DNA of 64,000 nt from Manis javanica (GCF_040802235.1 NC_133158.1:14472001-14536000), one strand, 5' to 3'. Positions 37,392 through 48,414 are shown, counted from the stretch's first letter. Notes: generated by a model from the sequence alone, not told the origin. Program-made: numbers and translations.

Positions 37392-37430
37392 CTCTGACAT
37401 GTTCCAGGGGCCCTCTGGAACATGTCAGAG
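37392..37430. other. Perfect 16-bp inverted repeat (hairpin) in the provirus
   Basis: CTCTGACATGTTCCAG (37392-37407) and its exact reverse complement (37415-37430) flank a 7-base loop GGGCCCT. Confidence 0.85.
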
Positions 37431-39592
37431 TTAACTAGAGGTAAAAGCACTTTTTTGCATTTAATTCTATTAGAACTGTCTATCATTACACATTTATTAT
37501 CTATATACCCAGCACAGTAAACGAGATACCTTAAGAAGGTGGGGCAGCAGGGGAGACTGCTGCTGTCAGTTTAAAAGACAATATATAGAAAGTCAAAATA
37601 ATTCTAGGTTACCAAGCATTCTTGAGAGAATGGTAGCAGATGGTAGATTCTTCTGCTTTCATCTTCAGGAAGGGAAAAAAAGCTACAATAAGAATTCACA
37701 TTTAGCTGAAAGAACTGTCTAAACTCAAGGCAGAGTATAATATCACCAAGCATACAAAAGACCTGTTAGAGATACATACAAAGAATGAGTATGGCTATAG
37801 TCAAATTCAACTTAAAAGTTTAAGCAGAATCTCAAATTTAAATGTCTCTTTCCTTCACACAGATATTCAGATATGACCAGAAATATGCTTTGAGATGAAA
37901 GAGATCAGGCATTTTACTTCTTCATTTAGGGACTGAGAAATGATGACCTTTGGCTTACAATCAATAGCTTACAAACAGTGAAAATAATAAGAACATAACT
38001 CAGCATAAGTGTCTAAGACCAGATACAAAAAAGCAGAGAAAGTGCTTAAGTCTACAGGTCTTCCCTGAAAGCTTCAAGAATGTTTTACTCTTTAATAGTA
38101 GATATAAGCTGCTATGCAAATTCTATTAAAAGCTCTAAGATCATTTGCATTAAAAAATATGGAGAGTCCCCCATGTTTTTTAAAACATACAAACATATCC
38201 ACAGCATATAAATTAAACAAGAAGACCTGGTGGTTCTCAAAAAAATCTATTACAATTTTTCTCAAAAGTGGTCACACGTTCGTCCATCTAAACCTTTACA
38301 GTGAAACCTGTTTTTCTGGGAGAAACATAATCTTGTCTAGATTCTACACAGTTTAATTTTTAAGAATAAATTTTGGTTTGTTAACTAAGTGCATTTAATC
38401 AGCTGAAGAAAGCTTTGTTACCATTCTGCTTAGGATAAATTAAGAAAACAAATAATCAGTAACAACTTTAATCATTTGTTGGTTAGAGATTTTTCCACTT
38501 ATAAAAATATATGGAATAAATAATTCAATTTCTCAGGCCATGCCATCATTTTCAATAACAAAATATTTCAAAGGCAAATAAAGGTTATACAGTTGTTAAC
38601 AAACTTTAGCTTTTAGTCTTTTTAATATTGCGATTTCATGGCAACTCACTGAGACTTTAAGCATGAGAAACTGCTTTGATCTTTCAACATTAAGAGCAGA
38701 CTAACAGTTAAAGAAAACTGTTTAACTGGAAACGAGATTCTAATTTTGCTGTGCACTCGATACCAAGACTTACTCGCTTCAATTTCACATAGCATGACTA
38801 TACTAACTCTTCCACAAGCCTTCTACAACTTTCTTTTTACATTCAGTGTTCTCTCTCTTTAAACAAATAGCTGCACTTCAGAACAATCACTCTCTTTTAC
38901 TTTCAACAAAACGAATTTCCGTTCTTTACACTTTCTCTCATTAAAACATACATCCTCCAGCATAGAGAAATGCCCTCTCCATCAGTTCTAACCAGAACTC
39001 AAAACTATTAGAAACTTTAACCTCCAGTGAACACTGAGAAGCAGGACACTGCAAACTGTCAAACCAACATTCCCTAGACTGACAAACTTACGAACACATT
39101 CTACAATTTCTGCAACCATGAGCTTCACAGCACAATCTCCCAGCAAACACAGAGCACATCTTCTCAACTTAACAAAACTCTAAGGCTTTAAGTTACTACA
39201 AAGATTCTCAGGCTGCAGGTAGGCATACACACTGCAACACACAATTAAAAAGGTGTTCACTTGCCACACTTATCCAGCTCACCCACCTGCAACAACTACG
39301 CTAGACTACTCACAAGACCCCCACTGAACACTAGACAAAGCCAAGCCTCTAAGCATTCTATTCTTAAAAGACTTAGCAGATAACATGACTCAAATGACTC
39401 TAGGTAAACTCAGGCAGCCGACCAACTACCAAGACATGCCCGCCTTAGGCAAACTCAAATTAGCATTAATGCTTAACACTTTTTTATCAGGTTTTCTGGA
39501 AGTTTTAGAATACTCAATTTTCACAAGCGCTTGTCTTTAAATCAATTTCATTAATACCATGGGGAGGTAGAAAGATATATTCATTTACACAC

Positions 39593-40006
39593 TTAGGGGG
39601 TTGTCTGAATCTGTCCCATTGTCAGTATAACAATTATTAGGCAAGTAAAAGACACAAAAAACAGAGACACACACAGATTAGACACACAGCGGCCGCTTTT
39701 TGTTTTCTTCAGATTTTTGACTAAAAACCGAAAAGAATCGGTGGGTTGATACTCTTGGCGCCCTAAAATCAACCCTATCTCATCAGATTCACCTTGCCGG
39801 AAAAACAGGTGAGAGGCCACCAGGCGTCCCTGGCCCTCCAATCTCCCCGAGGCGTCCCCCAGGGTTGCAGCCTGCGGTGCTCCAAGTACATCTACCAACC
39901 GTGGTCTCGACCCCTTTACGGGATCGGGACGACTGCCAGACAGTGGGTACCCCCTTTCAGAATTCCAACTGGTCTCGCTGAAAAACAGAAGACAGAACAC
40001 AGACAA
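39593..40006 (-). pseudogene. Proviral leader reading frame with truncated gag start
   Basis: A 137-codon open frame through the leader ends in MGQIQTTP and then a stop. MGQ is the usual myristoylated start of gammaretroviral gag, so gag proper is cut off after eight codons. The frame upstream is open and in phase with the gag start and has a hydrophobic segment just before it (LFFVSFTCLIIVIL), a layout resembling a glyco-Gag leader. Whether it was ever translated is not shown. Gag is clearly non-functional. Confidence 0.65.
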
Positions 40007-40022
40007 CTCAAGGCGCCACTAA

Positions 40023-40031
40023 TCTTACCTC
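40023..40031 (-). promoter_or_regulatory. Candidate proviral major splice donor
   Basis: On the minus strand GAG|GTAAGA lies about 45 nt past the primer site, where gammaretroviruses carry their major donor used for the env mRNA. Confidence 0.55.
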
Positions 40032-40075
40032 TTCCTCCAAGAGTGACTTCGGGAGTGAAGCGGGGTGAGCGCACG

Positions 40076-40093
40076 ATCACGGACGAGCCCCCA
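40076..40093 (-). promoter_or_regulatory. Primer binding site, tRNA-Pro type
   Basis: On the minus strand the 18 bases TGGGGGCTCGTCCGTGAT lie two bases from the LTR end. They match the tRNA-Pro primer site usual in gammaretroviruses except at position 15. Confidence 0.9.
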
Positions 40094-40095
40094 AA

Positions 40096-40588
40096 TGTTG
40101 GATTCTCCCAGAGGAGGACACCGCCCCAAATCACTCATGAAAGGCGTCTCTTGATGCAATAAGCAAGAGGAATTTATTCAGGAACCAGCTAGCTGGGGTC
40201 CAAGTTAGCCCAACGCAGCGGGTCTCAACAAGGACCCTGAGCACACAAAGCCAGAAGGTTTTATAGCATTTTCAAAGGGGGCAACATTTTCCACAATCAC
40301 AATACAGTGTTTTTTCATAGACACATAAATCTTTGGCTGGGGCCACATCCTGGGGTCTGGTTAGATAAGATTACCTTCGGAATGTTTAGGGTGGTTCTAG
40401 CAAGATAAGCTTGGTGTGTATGATTAAATGATTTGAGGTCAGCTAATTAAAGGTCACTACATTTAACACTGGCTGACTAACTTGTTTTTCAAGGTTCTAA
40501 TAATTTTCCTCTTTCTAGGTTAGGGGGTGGTATTTAAGCCTTTAAGATGGCTGTACTTATGCTAACTTTTGATTTTTCAGATCCTACA
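40096..40588 (-). repeat. 5' LTR of the provirus
   Basis: 493 bp, adjoining the primer site and gag leader, so it is the 5' LTR in viral orientation. On the minus strand it reads TGTAGGATCT...GAATCCAACA. A TATAAA (reverse complement at 40260-40265) and AATAAA (40173-40178) mark U3/R landmarks. It differs from the other LTR by a 3-bp insertion (CCAGAAGG versus CCAGG) and about five substitutions. Confidence 0.95.
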
Positions 40589-40592
40589 ATTT
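40589..40592. repeat. Target-site duplication ATTT, right copy
   Basis: Partner of 34708-34711. Confidence 0.85.
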
Positions 40593-40766
40593 TACGTTTT
40601 TTTTCTCACTGCGTCTTCACAGGGCAGGGAGAAAGAGAGCAAGTTCTCTGGGTCTCTTTTTATAAAGGCACCAATTCTATTATGAGGGTCCCCCCCATCA
40701 TGCCCTCATCTAAACCTAATTACCTCTCAAAGGCCTAATCTCCAGATACCATCACATTGTAGGGGG

Positions 40767-41152
40767 CGGGAGAGAGTGGTAAAAAAGAGACAACACGTCT
40801 AAAATGGAGTCACTTGGTGCTAAGCCTGTATCACCAAACTAAACTATTTGCAGTTCCAACCTTCTCCAGGAATGTCATCTTAACCGGTCAGTCTGGGTTT
40901 TCCTGAGCAGCGTTAGTGAAGTAATCCCTTTTGTCCTCTGAAGGAAGGTGACCTTGCCCTAAATAATCCTTTTTATCATTTATGACTTCCTTGTCCCTCC
41001 CTGTCTCTGCCATTCATTAAAAAACCTTCCCTTTTCTGTAGCTGTTTGGAGCTCCTTTCTATTTGCTAGATGGTATGCTGCCTGATTCTTGAATCATCAA
41101 TTAAACCAATCAGATCTTTAAAATCTACTTGGTTAATTTTTATTATTTTACA
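40767..41152 (+). mobile_element. Solo LTR, 386 bp, inserted in an older repeat
   Basis: Bounded by GGGG at 40763-40766 and 41153-41156, a likely 4-bp target duplication. It starts CGGGAGAGAG here but TGGGAGAGAG in the inverted copy, showing the original TG, and ends TTATTTTACA. The flanking repeat continues on the far side (GTACATGAATTTTGTGGGGA). The family is not identified. Confidence 0.65.
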
Positions 41153-41156
41153 GGGG

Positions 41157-41457
41157 TTAAATAATAAAATAATAATATTTTACAGTGCTTCAGTACATGA
41201 ATTTTGTGGGGATGTAGTTCAGTCCATAGCTAAGTCAACAAGGAGCTCTCTGAGGCATAGTCAACTACAATAACGTCCCATAAGCCCTGAGTACTAGTTA
41301 AGCATTTTTTCTCTCAGTGCAGTCTGTGGGTAGTTAGCAGCTTAGTCAGCAGCTGAGAGCCCAGGGCTGATGAATCAAAGTCAACTCAGACTAAGTCATA
41401 CCTTTGTTTTCACCATCCTGAGTATGCCATCCTTTTCTTTGGTAAGGAGAAGAACCT
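41157..41457. other. Spacer of the inverted duplication beyond the solo LTR
   Basis: Begins with the resumed older repeat (ATGAATTTTGTGGGGATG, TTCAGTCCATAGC) and then has no feature I recognise. Confidence 0.5.
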
Positions 41458-41735
41458 TTTAGTTTGGTGATACAGGCTTAGCACCAAGTGACTCCATTTT
41501 AGACGTGTTGTCTCTTTTACCACTCTCTCCCACCCCCCACAATGTGATGGTATCTGGAGATTAGGCCTTTGAGAGGTAATTAGGTTTAGATGAGGGCATG
41601 ATGGGGGGGACCCTCATAATAGAATTGGTGCCTTTATAAAAAGAGACCCAGAGAACTTGCTCTCTTTCTCCCTGCCCTGTGAAGATGCAGTGAGAAAAAA
41701 AACGTAAAATAATGTGTAAGTAATGACATACAATG
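41458..41735 (-). repeat. Right arm of the inverted duplication
   Basis: Reverse complement of the left arm with about four substitutions and one 2-base length difference in an A-run, i.e. about 98.5% identity over 278 bp. The spacer between the arms is 614 bp. Confidence 0.92.
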
Positions 41736-43210
41736 TTTTTGTTTAACTTTTTCATTTGAAAAAGTTTATACCTGTAAGAGTGGTACAGTGAATTCCTCTC
41801 AACTCTTTACTTCAGTTTGCCAAAAGGTTAATTTTTGGCCACTTTTGCTTTATTCTTATGTGTGTGCAGAGTTTTATATGTATTACTTGCGCAAAACCAT
41901 TTGAAAATTAGTTGCAAGTCTCATGATCCATCCCTCCTAAAGACTGGAGCCTGTATTCTCTTAGAACAAGATATTTACTTAATAAACAGAGCCCAGAATA
42001 TGAAAGGAAGAAATGGTTGGTATTTACCAAGGTCAGGTGTGAGAGAGATCCATTTTTTTTTGAAGAATTTGCATAGCAATTGCATTTCCCCATGACAGCA
42101 GGGACTAAGTAAATAAAAGAATTCCAAACTGGGCCTAAGCATGCTCCTTTGACCTGTTGAAGCCTGTCTAATTAAGAAACTGCTTGGACTGTATTTGTAC
42201 TACAAGCTTCAACCCACTGAGGAATCAGTGGGCTAACAGATGTAAAAATTAGCAGTTTATTGATCTGGTACATTCCAAACATAGTTGAGGCTTTCTTAAA
42301 ATGAGCCCAAACTGGGTGCATTCTTGTAAGTGATTATATTGGCTCCCTCTCAGCCACCTGGATTAACAAACTGCGGGGGCAGAGTTTGCCTTTTGATTCA
42401 TAGATTAAGGACCCACAAATATTCTTTCCAGGCATCACATTGTTCCTCTGGAGCCAGTCATTCTGCAAGCCCCAGGCTTGATGCTCAGGCTAGGAAACAA
42501 AACTTACCACACAGGAACTAACTTTAAACCCAAATTCAAACACAAGTTGATGCTGGAAGGTCAAATTCCTTCAGTGTAGTTTACTTATTAGCTTCCCACC
42601 TTTCAGGATAAAGAATTCCTTCCACATGCCTCTCGCTTCTGCATTCATCTGTGTCTGACAAACCTGTCTCACAAACTCATTTAGTACCTCTAGGCTTTAA
42701 CACAACCCTTTCCTTGGTCGCTTACCATCCAATCATTTCCTGTCTGCTCCGGTTATGGTCACAGTAGATTATTCTGAGACAGAGGTGCTCTTGTCAAGAA
42801 GGGCTCACTGAAGCCCTCATATAAAGCTTATTATCCATAGTCAGCATCTAATTATGTCATGCCACCTTTTTATTTTCCATTGGGACTAAACTTTGCTTCA
42901 TCAAACTGGCAGATAAATTTGTGGAACTGTCTGTTTTGAAAAGCAATGTTTAAAATTGGATTTCCCAAGTCTTCTTGAAAAACAATTGAAAATACAGTTG
43001 ATTCTCTCAGGTGGATCTCAAGCTGGATGCACCGTATTCTGAATCAAGTACCAGACACCTGAACATGAAATGTGCAGTGGTAGAGCACCCTTGGGCTCCC
43101 TGTCATGAGCATTTATACATCTGTATATAAAGTCTCAATTGCAGATACTTCAAATTTCTTTTCAGTGGATTTAGGAGTGTGTGTGAGAAAGTGTATAGAT
43201 TATAATAATC
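41736..43210. other. Intergenic, nothing recognised
   Basis: No gene or repeat family named in this 1.5 kb. Confidence 0.4.
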
Positions 43211-43387
43211 CAGTTTCTCTACCTCACCACTATTGACGTTGGGGACCAGATAATTCTTTTCTGTGCGGAGCTGTCCTGTGACTTGTAGGGTATTTAGCAG
43301 CCTCCCTGGCCTCACTAGGTATTGCCAGTAGCTAAAATGTGACAACTAGAAATATCCCCTGGGGGAAAATTTTCTCCTGGTGGAGAA
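43211..43387 (-). mobile_element. MER5A-type hAT-Charlie element
   Basis: CACTATTGACGTTGGGGACC, CAGATAATTCTTTTCTGTG, CCTGGCCTCACTAGGTATTGCC and TGTGACAACTAGAAATAT. Confidence 0.8.
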
Positions 43388-43599
43388 TGCCTGCGACAGA
43401 TGACTTTGGTTTTTGGTTTATTTTTCCCATGTAAAATCATAACAACGGCTGGTTTGTTTTAAAGTCATGCATGCACCTGCCCCAGATTACCTTCCCAACT
43501 GCCAGGATCCTGAGAAGCGTACTAGGTTTTGTTTATTCCTGCATCTCTAAAAGTGTCCAGCATTGCCTTTCATGGTACGTTTTTCATTGATGCTGATTC

Positions 43600-44200
43600 C
43601 CATATATTCCTGGCTTTCCCCCTTCTGAGAATGGTAGAATTGGACTTCCCATCCTATTTGCACTTAGGAGTGGCCAGATAACTTTTCTTTTTCTGGCCAA
43701 TGAAATACGACTGGAAGCGATGCATGTCCCTCCTGGTGGACACTTGAAGAGTCAGTGCACTGTCTACTACACGCTTGCCCGCTCTCTGGCACCGGGACCG
43801 GGAACATCTGTGATGGTGGCTGCTCTATCATTCTGGGGTCTGGGGGATCACAATATCACAGTGAGCAGAGACCCCTGCTTCTTGGGTTGCACATAAGCAG
43901 GAGTGAAGAAATATGATTTGGGTGATTTAAGAGACTGCAAGTATGGGCTTGCTGGTGACACAGCACATTTTAGTCTGTGCTCACACATGGATGCTGGTTT
44001 TAATGTCACAAACGTTTGGATTCAGAGCACCTGTGAAGGCAACGGTTTGTCTCTCTTAACCCCAGCAAGGCGAGAGATCACTGATGCCACAAGGGCTACC
44101 GATCACCGGTGCCTCTGCCACAATACTGAGCTGGAAAAATAACTGCATCTCCGGTTCCTGCTCAGGTTTAACTGTCTTTAAGCTCCGAAATGGTTATTCT
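43600..44200 (+). repeat. Probable MaLR (MLT1-type) LTR
   Basis: GGCCAATGAAATACGACTGG, AGAGTCAGTGCACTGTC, GTGATGGTGGCTGCTC and AGTGAGCAGAGACCCCTGC fit an old LTR. The 44043-44142 frame is not coding. Confidence 0.4.
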
Positions 44201-44284
44201 GCCACGAAGAATAAAAAACTGCAGTAATTATCTGGAAAATTAAACTTAGTTTTCACTTTAACATCAGAGTTTACTAATACTAGT

Positions 44285-44555
44285 ACTACTACTAACTAAT
44301 ATTCATGAGGTGCTTTCTCTGTGCCAGTCACTAAACTAAGCACTTTGCATAAATCTACAAAATTATCTCCTTTCTTCCCTGTAACAGTTCTCTGTGGTAA
44401 ATGCTCATATTAGCCCAATTTTTGAGCTGAAGAAACAAAAGGCATGGAAAAGTTATCTGCTTATTCTAGGTCGTGGCTAGGAAGTGGCTCAAGAAGAATT
44501 TGAACTGGGTAGTCTGTGTCAGAACCTAAGCCTCTGGACAACTAAGACATTCTAC
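44285..44555 (-). repeat. MIR SINE, reverse orientation
   Basis: GGTGCTTTCTCTGTGCCAGTC, CTAAGCACTTTGCATAAATC, GGCTAGGAAGTGGCTCAAG and GAATTTGAACTGGG. Confidence 0.8.
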
Positions 44556-45294
44556 CTCCTAAAGAGTAATTCTCTCCTTCTCCAGGAAACCAGCTCCCTG
44601 TGTGTGCAAACATAGACACAAGTGTGACTGTGTGTTCTCTGACCAGGAGGACTTGAGAAATGGTTGGAAAAAATAGCTATATATTTGGAATTATGCAAGG
44701 CTAGATAAAACCTGAAGCATCTCCATGAATGCATTTCTTTCTTAGGGGTTGAACTGGGCAAGCAAGGGGGCTCCATGTAAGACATCTGTGTCTTACGTCT
44801 TTGACTTTGTATTCCATCCGATGTGTGAAGTGTTGTAATTTTGGTTCCAGACCCAGAGAAACCACTCTACCACTCTACCACAATTATGAAGCTTGAAGTC
44901 TCTATCATGTTAATCTGCTCATCTTTAAAATTTAAACCCAGTAAAGTAGCTAATCTCCAAAGATGGCCCCCAAGGAACCATACACCCTAGGCAGTCAAGT
45001 CCCTGAGCTGGTCCCTCCCACTCTGAATCTCTCCCCTCCCAAGAAGACCGGTAAGCCCACACTGCAGACAAGCTGACTTGATAGACTGCAGATGATTGTT
45101 TAGCTCACAGTTTTCCCTTTACAAGTCTTCCCTTAAAAGTATTACTCACCTGAGTCCCTTTGTATTTTGCAGTTCTCTCCATTTTAATTATTATTAGGCA
45201 CTTGATGCAGAGACAAGGAGGAGAGAGGAGAGAAATGTTCAACTGCTGGAAAGGTTGACAAACTCATTCGCGTATTAACTCATCCACCGTATTA

Positions 45295-45760
45295 CTTTCC
45301 TTTTGATGCTGTTAACAAATTACCACAAGTTTAGTGGCTTAAAACAATACAGATGATCTTAGAGTCCTGGAGATCAGAAACCCTTAACCCAACGTGTTGG
45401 CAGCACTGCCTTCCCTGTGCGAGCTCTAGGGGAGAATTCGTCACCTCGCCTCTCCTAACTTCTGGAGGCCACCCGCCTTCCTTGCTTCTTGCCCCTCACT
45501 CCATTGTCACGGCACATCACTCACCCTCTGCTTCCGTCATCACCTATCCTTTTTCTGACTTTGACACTGTATTTTCTTCTTATAAGGACCCATGTAATTA
45601 CATTAGGCCCACCTGGATAATCTGAAATAATCACCCTATCTAAAAATCATTAATTTAATCATATCTGCAAGATCTCTTTTGCTATATAAACTAACATGTC
45701 TATAGGTTCTGGGATTGGGACATGAACATCTCTGGGCATTCACTATTCGTCTACTATACC
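45295..45760. repeat. Medium-reiterated repeat, family not assigned
   Basis: GCTGTTAACAAATTACCAC, AGTGGCTTAAAACAATACAG, CTTATAAGGACCCATGTAATT and AGGTTCTGGGATTGGGACATG are wording of a common mammalian repeat. Related pieces lie at 48415-48710 and in the 40.6/41.6-kb inverted arms. Confidence 0.55.
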
Positions 45761-45894
45761 CATTTGCCATTTGATCTATTCGTTTATGTACTTAATTATG
45801 TGAACATTTATTCAGCACCTGTTCAACAGTAAACTATTTGCTGGGAATGTTAAGAGGTAGAAGATCTGACCAGATGTACACAAAGACCTTAAAA

Positions 45895-46140
45895 ATAGTG
45901 CTGAGCAAAAAAAGTGAGAAGCAGAATGAAGTGAATGGCATAATACCAGTAGAAAAAGCACCAGGGCATGTAAAACATCCATATATGTCTTACAAGAACA
46001 ATTACACAAGGATCTGCATCAAACCCATCATGACAGCTGTGTATGAAGTGTAAGAGGAGGTTAGTAGATGGGGGAGGAAAGGAGTAGTACACACATAACA
46101 CCGAACGCTGGGATTATGGAGCAAAGGTAATGCTGTGTTA
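45895..46140 (+). repeat. Old L1 3' fragment
   Basis: GCTGAGCAAAAAAAGTGAG, AAGCAGAATGAAGTGAATGG and CATAATACCAGTAG resemble an old L1 ORF2 end/3' UTR. Confidence 0.45.
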
Positions 46141-46314
46141 TGAACACAATGAATGATTAAGTCAACTCTGGGCAATGGCGATTTAAAAGGAAAATAAACA
46201 AGACAGTTTTAAATTATAACACAGTAATATTGATGTAAACTGGAATACACCTGTTAAGAAAGTGGGAGAACCCACAGCACAGAGGAGCAAAACAGGCAGA
46301 AGAATGTTCTAGAA

Positions 46315-46541
46315 CAGTGGTTCTCAACTGGGCATGGTTTTCTCCCTAAGGGACATTGGATAATCTCCGGGGACACTTTTGGTTGTCACGTCTTGCGGAG
46401 GTACTCCTGGCACCTAGTGAGTGCAGGCTGGGGATGCCACTAAGGACTGTGATGATACACAGGACAGCATTGCCACACTCCTGCCCCGCTGACAGTTATC
46501 TGGCTGCAAATGTCCACAGTGCTGAGATGAAGGAACCCTGT
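46315..46541 (+). mobile_element. MER5A hAT-Charlie element, near full length
   Basis: CAGTGGTTCTCAACTGGGCA, GGACACTTTTGGTTGTCAC, AGGCTGGGGATGCC, ACACAGGACAGCATTGCC and a terminal AAGGAACCCTG. Confidence 0.9.
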
Positions 46542-48006
46542 GGTAGAATAACCAGAGATAAAAATGAAATATCCTTTAAATTATAGTAGCAAACCAATAG
46601 GTTTGCTTTAAAAATATTTGCTTCTTTGGGGGATCAATGTACAGTTAACTCCTCATCCTCCACATTCTTTCTGCTGTGTTCAATGTACTCCTTTCTTTTT
46701 CCTGATGCCTATCCTAACGAATTTCAGTTTCTGTGACTACATACTGAAGACTACTGCCCACATATTCTCCACCTTTAGGCTTTTTAGAGATTCCATGATA
46801 CCATGAGCTTAAAACAAATTCAGATCGTGATCAAGGTTAGAAATAATCAACAGTCATTGTTCAGTTCCATTAGTTCCCTTTGGGTTATAAGGTAATCCTC
46901 AAACAGGGAAGGAAGCTGATATCTCACGTTTTGACAGTAGCTTTGGCTGTTGCAATCATTCTAAATTTGAATATTATTCAATAACTGAAGGGTCCAGTAG
47001 AGTAATTCTATTCAGGGTCTGCAGTCTTGAAGAATAATTCAATCTTGCAGTACAATAGTGAAGCATAGTCAACTTAATAAATATTAATGATTAATCATAT
47101 ATATATTTTTAACTATTTCATTTAATTACTTAGTGGAAAGATAAAAAATGAGAAATTATTATACCTCTAAAACCATCAATTTAGTCTGACAAAGAAAAAT
47201 TACTTAAACAGTGAAACCATTTGCCTTTCTAGCTCTTCCTTTTTTTCACTTCTTAAGGCATATAAATTTCTCAGACCTATACCAATAGTACTTCCATTCA
47301 TGACAACTACCAGCAGATATGGACTGCTGTGTGTTTGACACAGAACTAGACATGTTTAATGGAGAAAACATCCTAAGACATCTCGTTTTCAATACTCCAC
47401 CTCATTCCCAAGGATCTTTATATATACCATATCCAAAGAGAGTTGGCTCTGGAGCCAAAGATTCCTATCTGACTATGGGCAAGTTATTTAAATTCTGCAG
47501 GCTTTAGTCTCTTCATTTGTAATGCTAGTCTTCTAAAATTTAATTAAAACATGAAATTAAGGGAAATAATATAGGTAACACATAGTCATGAACTCTTTTT
47601 TCTTTGCTCAATTCCTGAATGAAGCTCTACCAATATTAGAGTATGAATGAGTTAATGCTTTACCTTCTAGGTCAAGCCAAGATAAAGCAAATAAGAACAT
47701 ACTCAATTGTTTTTGTGAATATCTCTATGATATATCCTTTGGTGTCCAGTTTAAATCCCATGACAGCTGAATTCAATCTCTTATCTCTTCTGAAATCCTT
47801 AACATTAATTTTCTGAACTACTTTTTTGTGGGAAGTAGGGGCTGTCCCTCAGCCCTAATTTTTTAGTTGGTTTGCATGTGAAAATGTTTTATCTCCATGG
47901 ATAAATCATAAGATCTTTGAGGTAAAAAATCATACCCACACCCACCCACCACATATATTAATTAATTATATACTATATAGATACCCACCTTACAACATGT
48001 GTATAT
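46542..48006. other. Intergenic, nothing recognised
   Basis: AT-rich, with no gene or repeat family named. Confidence 0.4.
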
Positions 48007-48342
48007 AGCTGACTCTTGAACAACATGAATTTGAACTGTGTGGGTCCACTCATATGTGGATTTTTTCCAATAAATATTTGGAATTTTTTTCTGAAATTTA
48101 TGGCAAGTTGAAAAAACTTGCAGATGAACCACATAGCCTAGAAATACCAAAATTAAGGAAAAGGTTATGTAGTCATGAATGCATAACATACATGTATATA
48201 CTAGTCTGTTTTATTATTTATTACCATAAAATCAACAGTAGGCTATTAGCAGTTAAGTTTTTGAGGAGTCAAAGTTATATTCAGATTTTCAACTGCACAG
48301 TTGGGCCAGCACCCTTACCCCTTGAGTTGTTCAGGGGTGACA
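48007..48342 (+). mobile_element. MER2-type Tigger (TcMar) element
   Basis: GACTCTTGAACAACATGAAT, GAACTGTGTGGGTCCACTC, CAACAGTAGGCTATTAGCAG, AGATTTTCAACTGCACAG and terminal TTGTTCAGGGGTGACAC give both ends and the interior in order. Confidence 0.85.
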
Positions 48343-48414
48343 CCGTAGTATATATGCTAGTCTATTCAGTCTACTCAGGTTGGGCACAGCTGGTAATTTC
48401 TAAAACATAATAGC

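Larger units (their letters stand above)
36250..39592. other. Proviral interior without gag-pol
   Basis: About 3.3 kb of AT-rich sequence in which I find no long ORF on either strand and no protease, reverse transcriptase or integrase motif. It holds a 66-bp (AT)n run (37275-37340) and a perfect 16-bp hairpin (37392-37430). The surface-envelope region that should lie at its left end is also missing. It could be heavily recombined or captured sequence, comparable in layout to VL30-type elements. The origin is unknown. Confidence 0.6.
34712..40588 (-). mobile_element. Young class I (gammaretrovirus-like) endogenous retrovirus, non-autonomous
   Basis: A provirus of 5.9 kb on the minus strand, bounded by 490/493-bp LTRs with TG...CA ends and a 4-bp target duplication (ATTT at 34708-34711 and 40589-40592). 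In viral order it has the 5' LTR (40096-40588), a tRNA-Pro-type primer site, a leader with a splice donor, eight gag codons, about 3.3 kb of AT-rich sequence without long ORFs, a transmembrane-envelope segment, a polypurine tract and the 3' LTR (34712-35201). The LTRs differ by about five substitutions and one 3-bp indel (about 1%), so insertion was recent. Having no pol, it must have been copied in trans. Confidence 0.93.
34683..40843 (+). repeat. Left arm of an inverted duplication, split by the provirus
   Basis: The arm is 34683-34711 plus 40593-40843, about 280 bp once the provirus is removed. It is the inverted copy of 41458-41735. The outer part (TATGTCATTACTTACACATT) lies left of the provirus and the rest lies to its right. 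The arm contains part of an old medium-reiterated repeat (ATCTCCAGATACCATCACATTG) and the first 77 bp of a solo LTR. Confidence 0.92.

Noticed and set aside
40547..41755. Two related small frames ending in KPNYLSKA as a duplicated gene
   Set aside because: Both are translations of the two arms of the inverted duplication, which derive from an old interspersed repeat.
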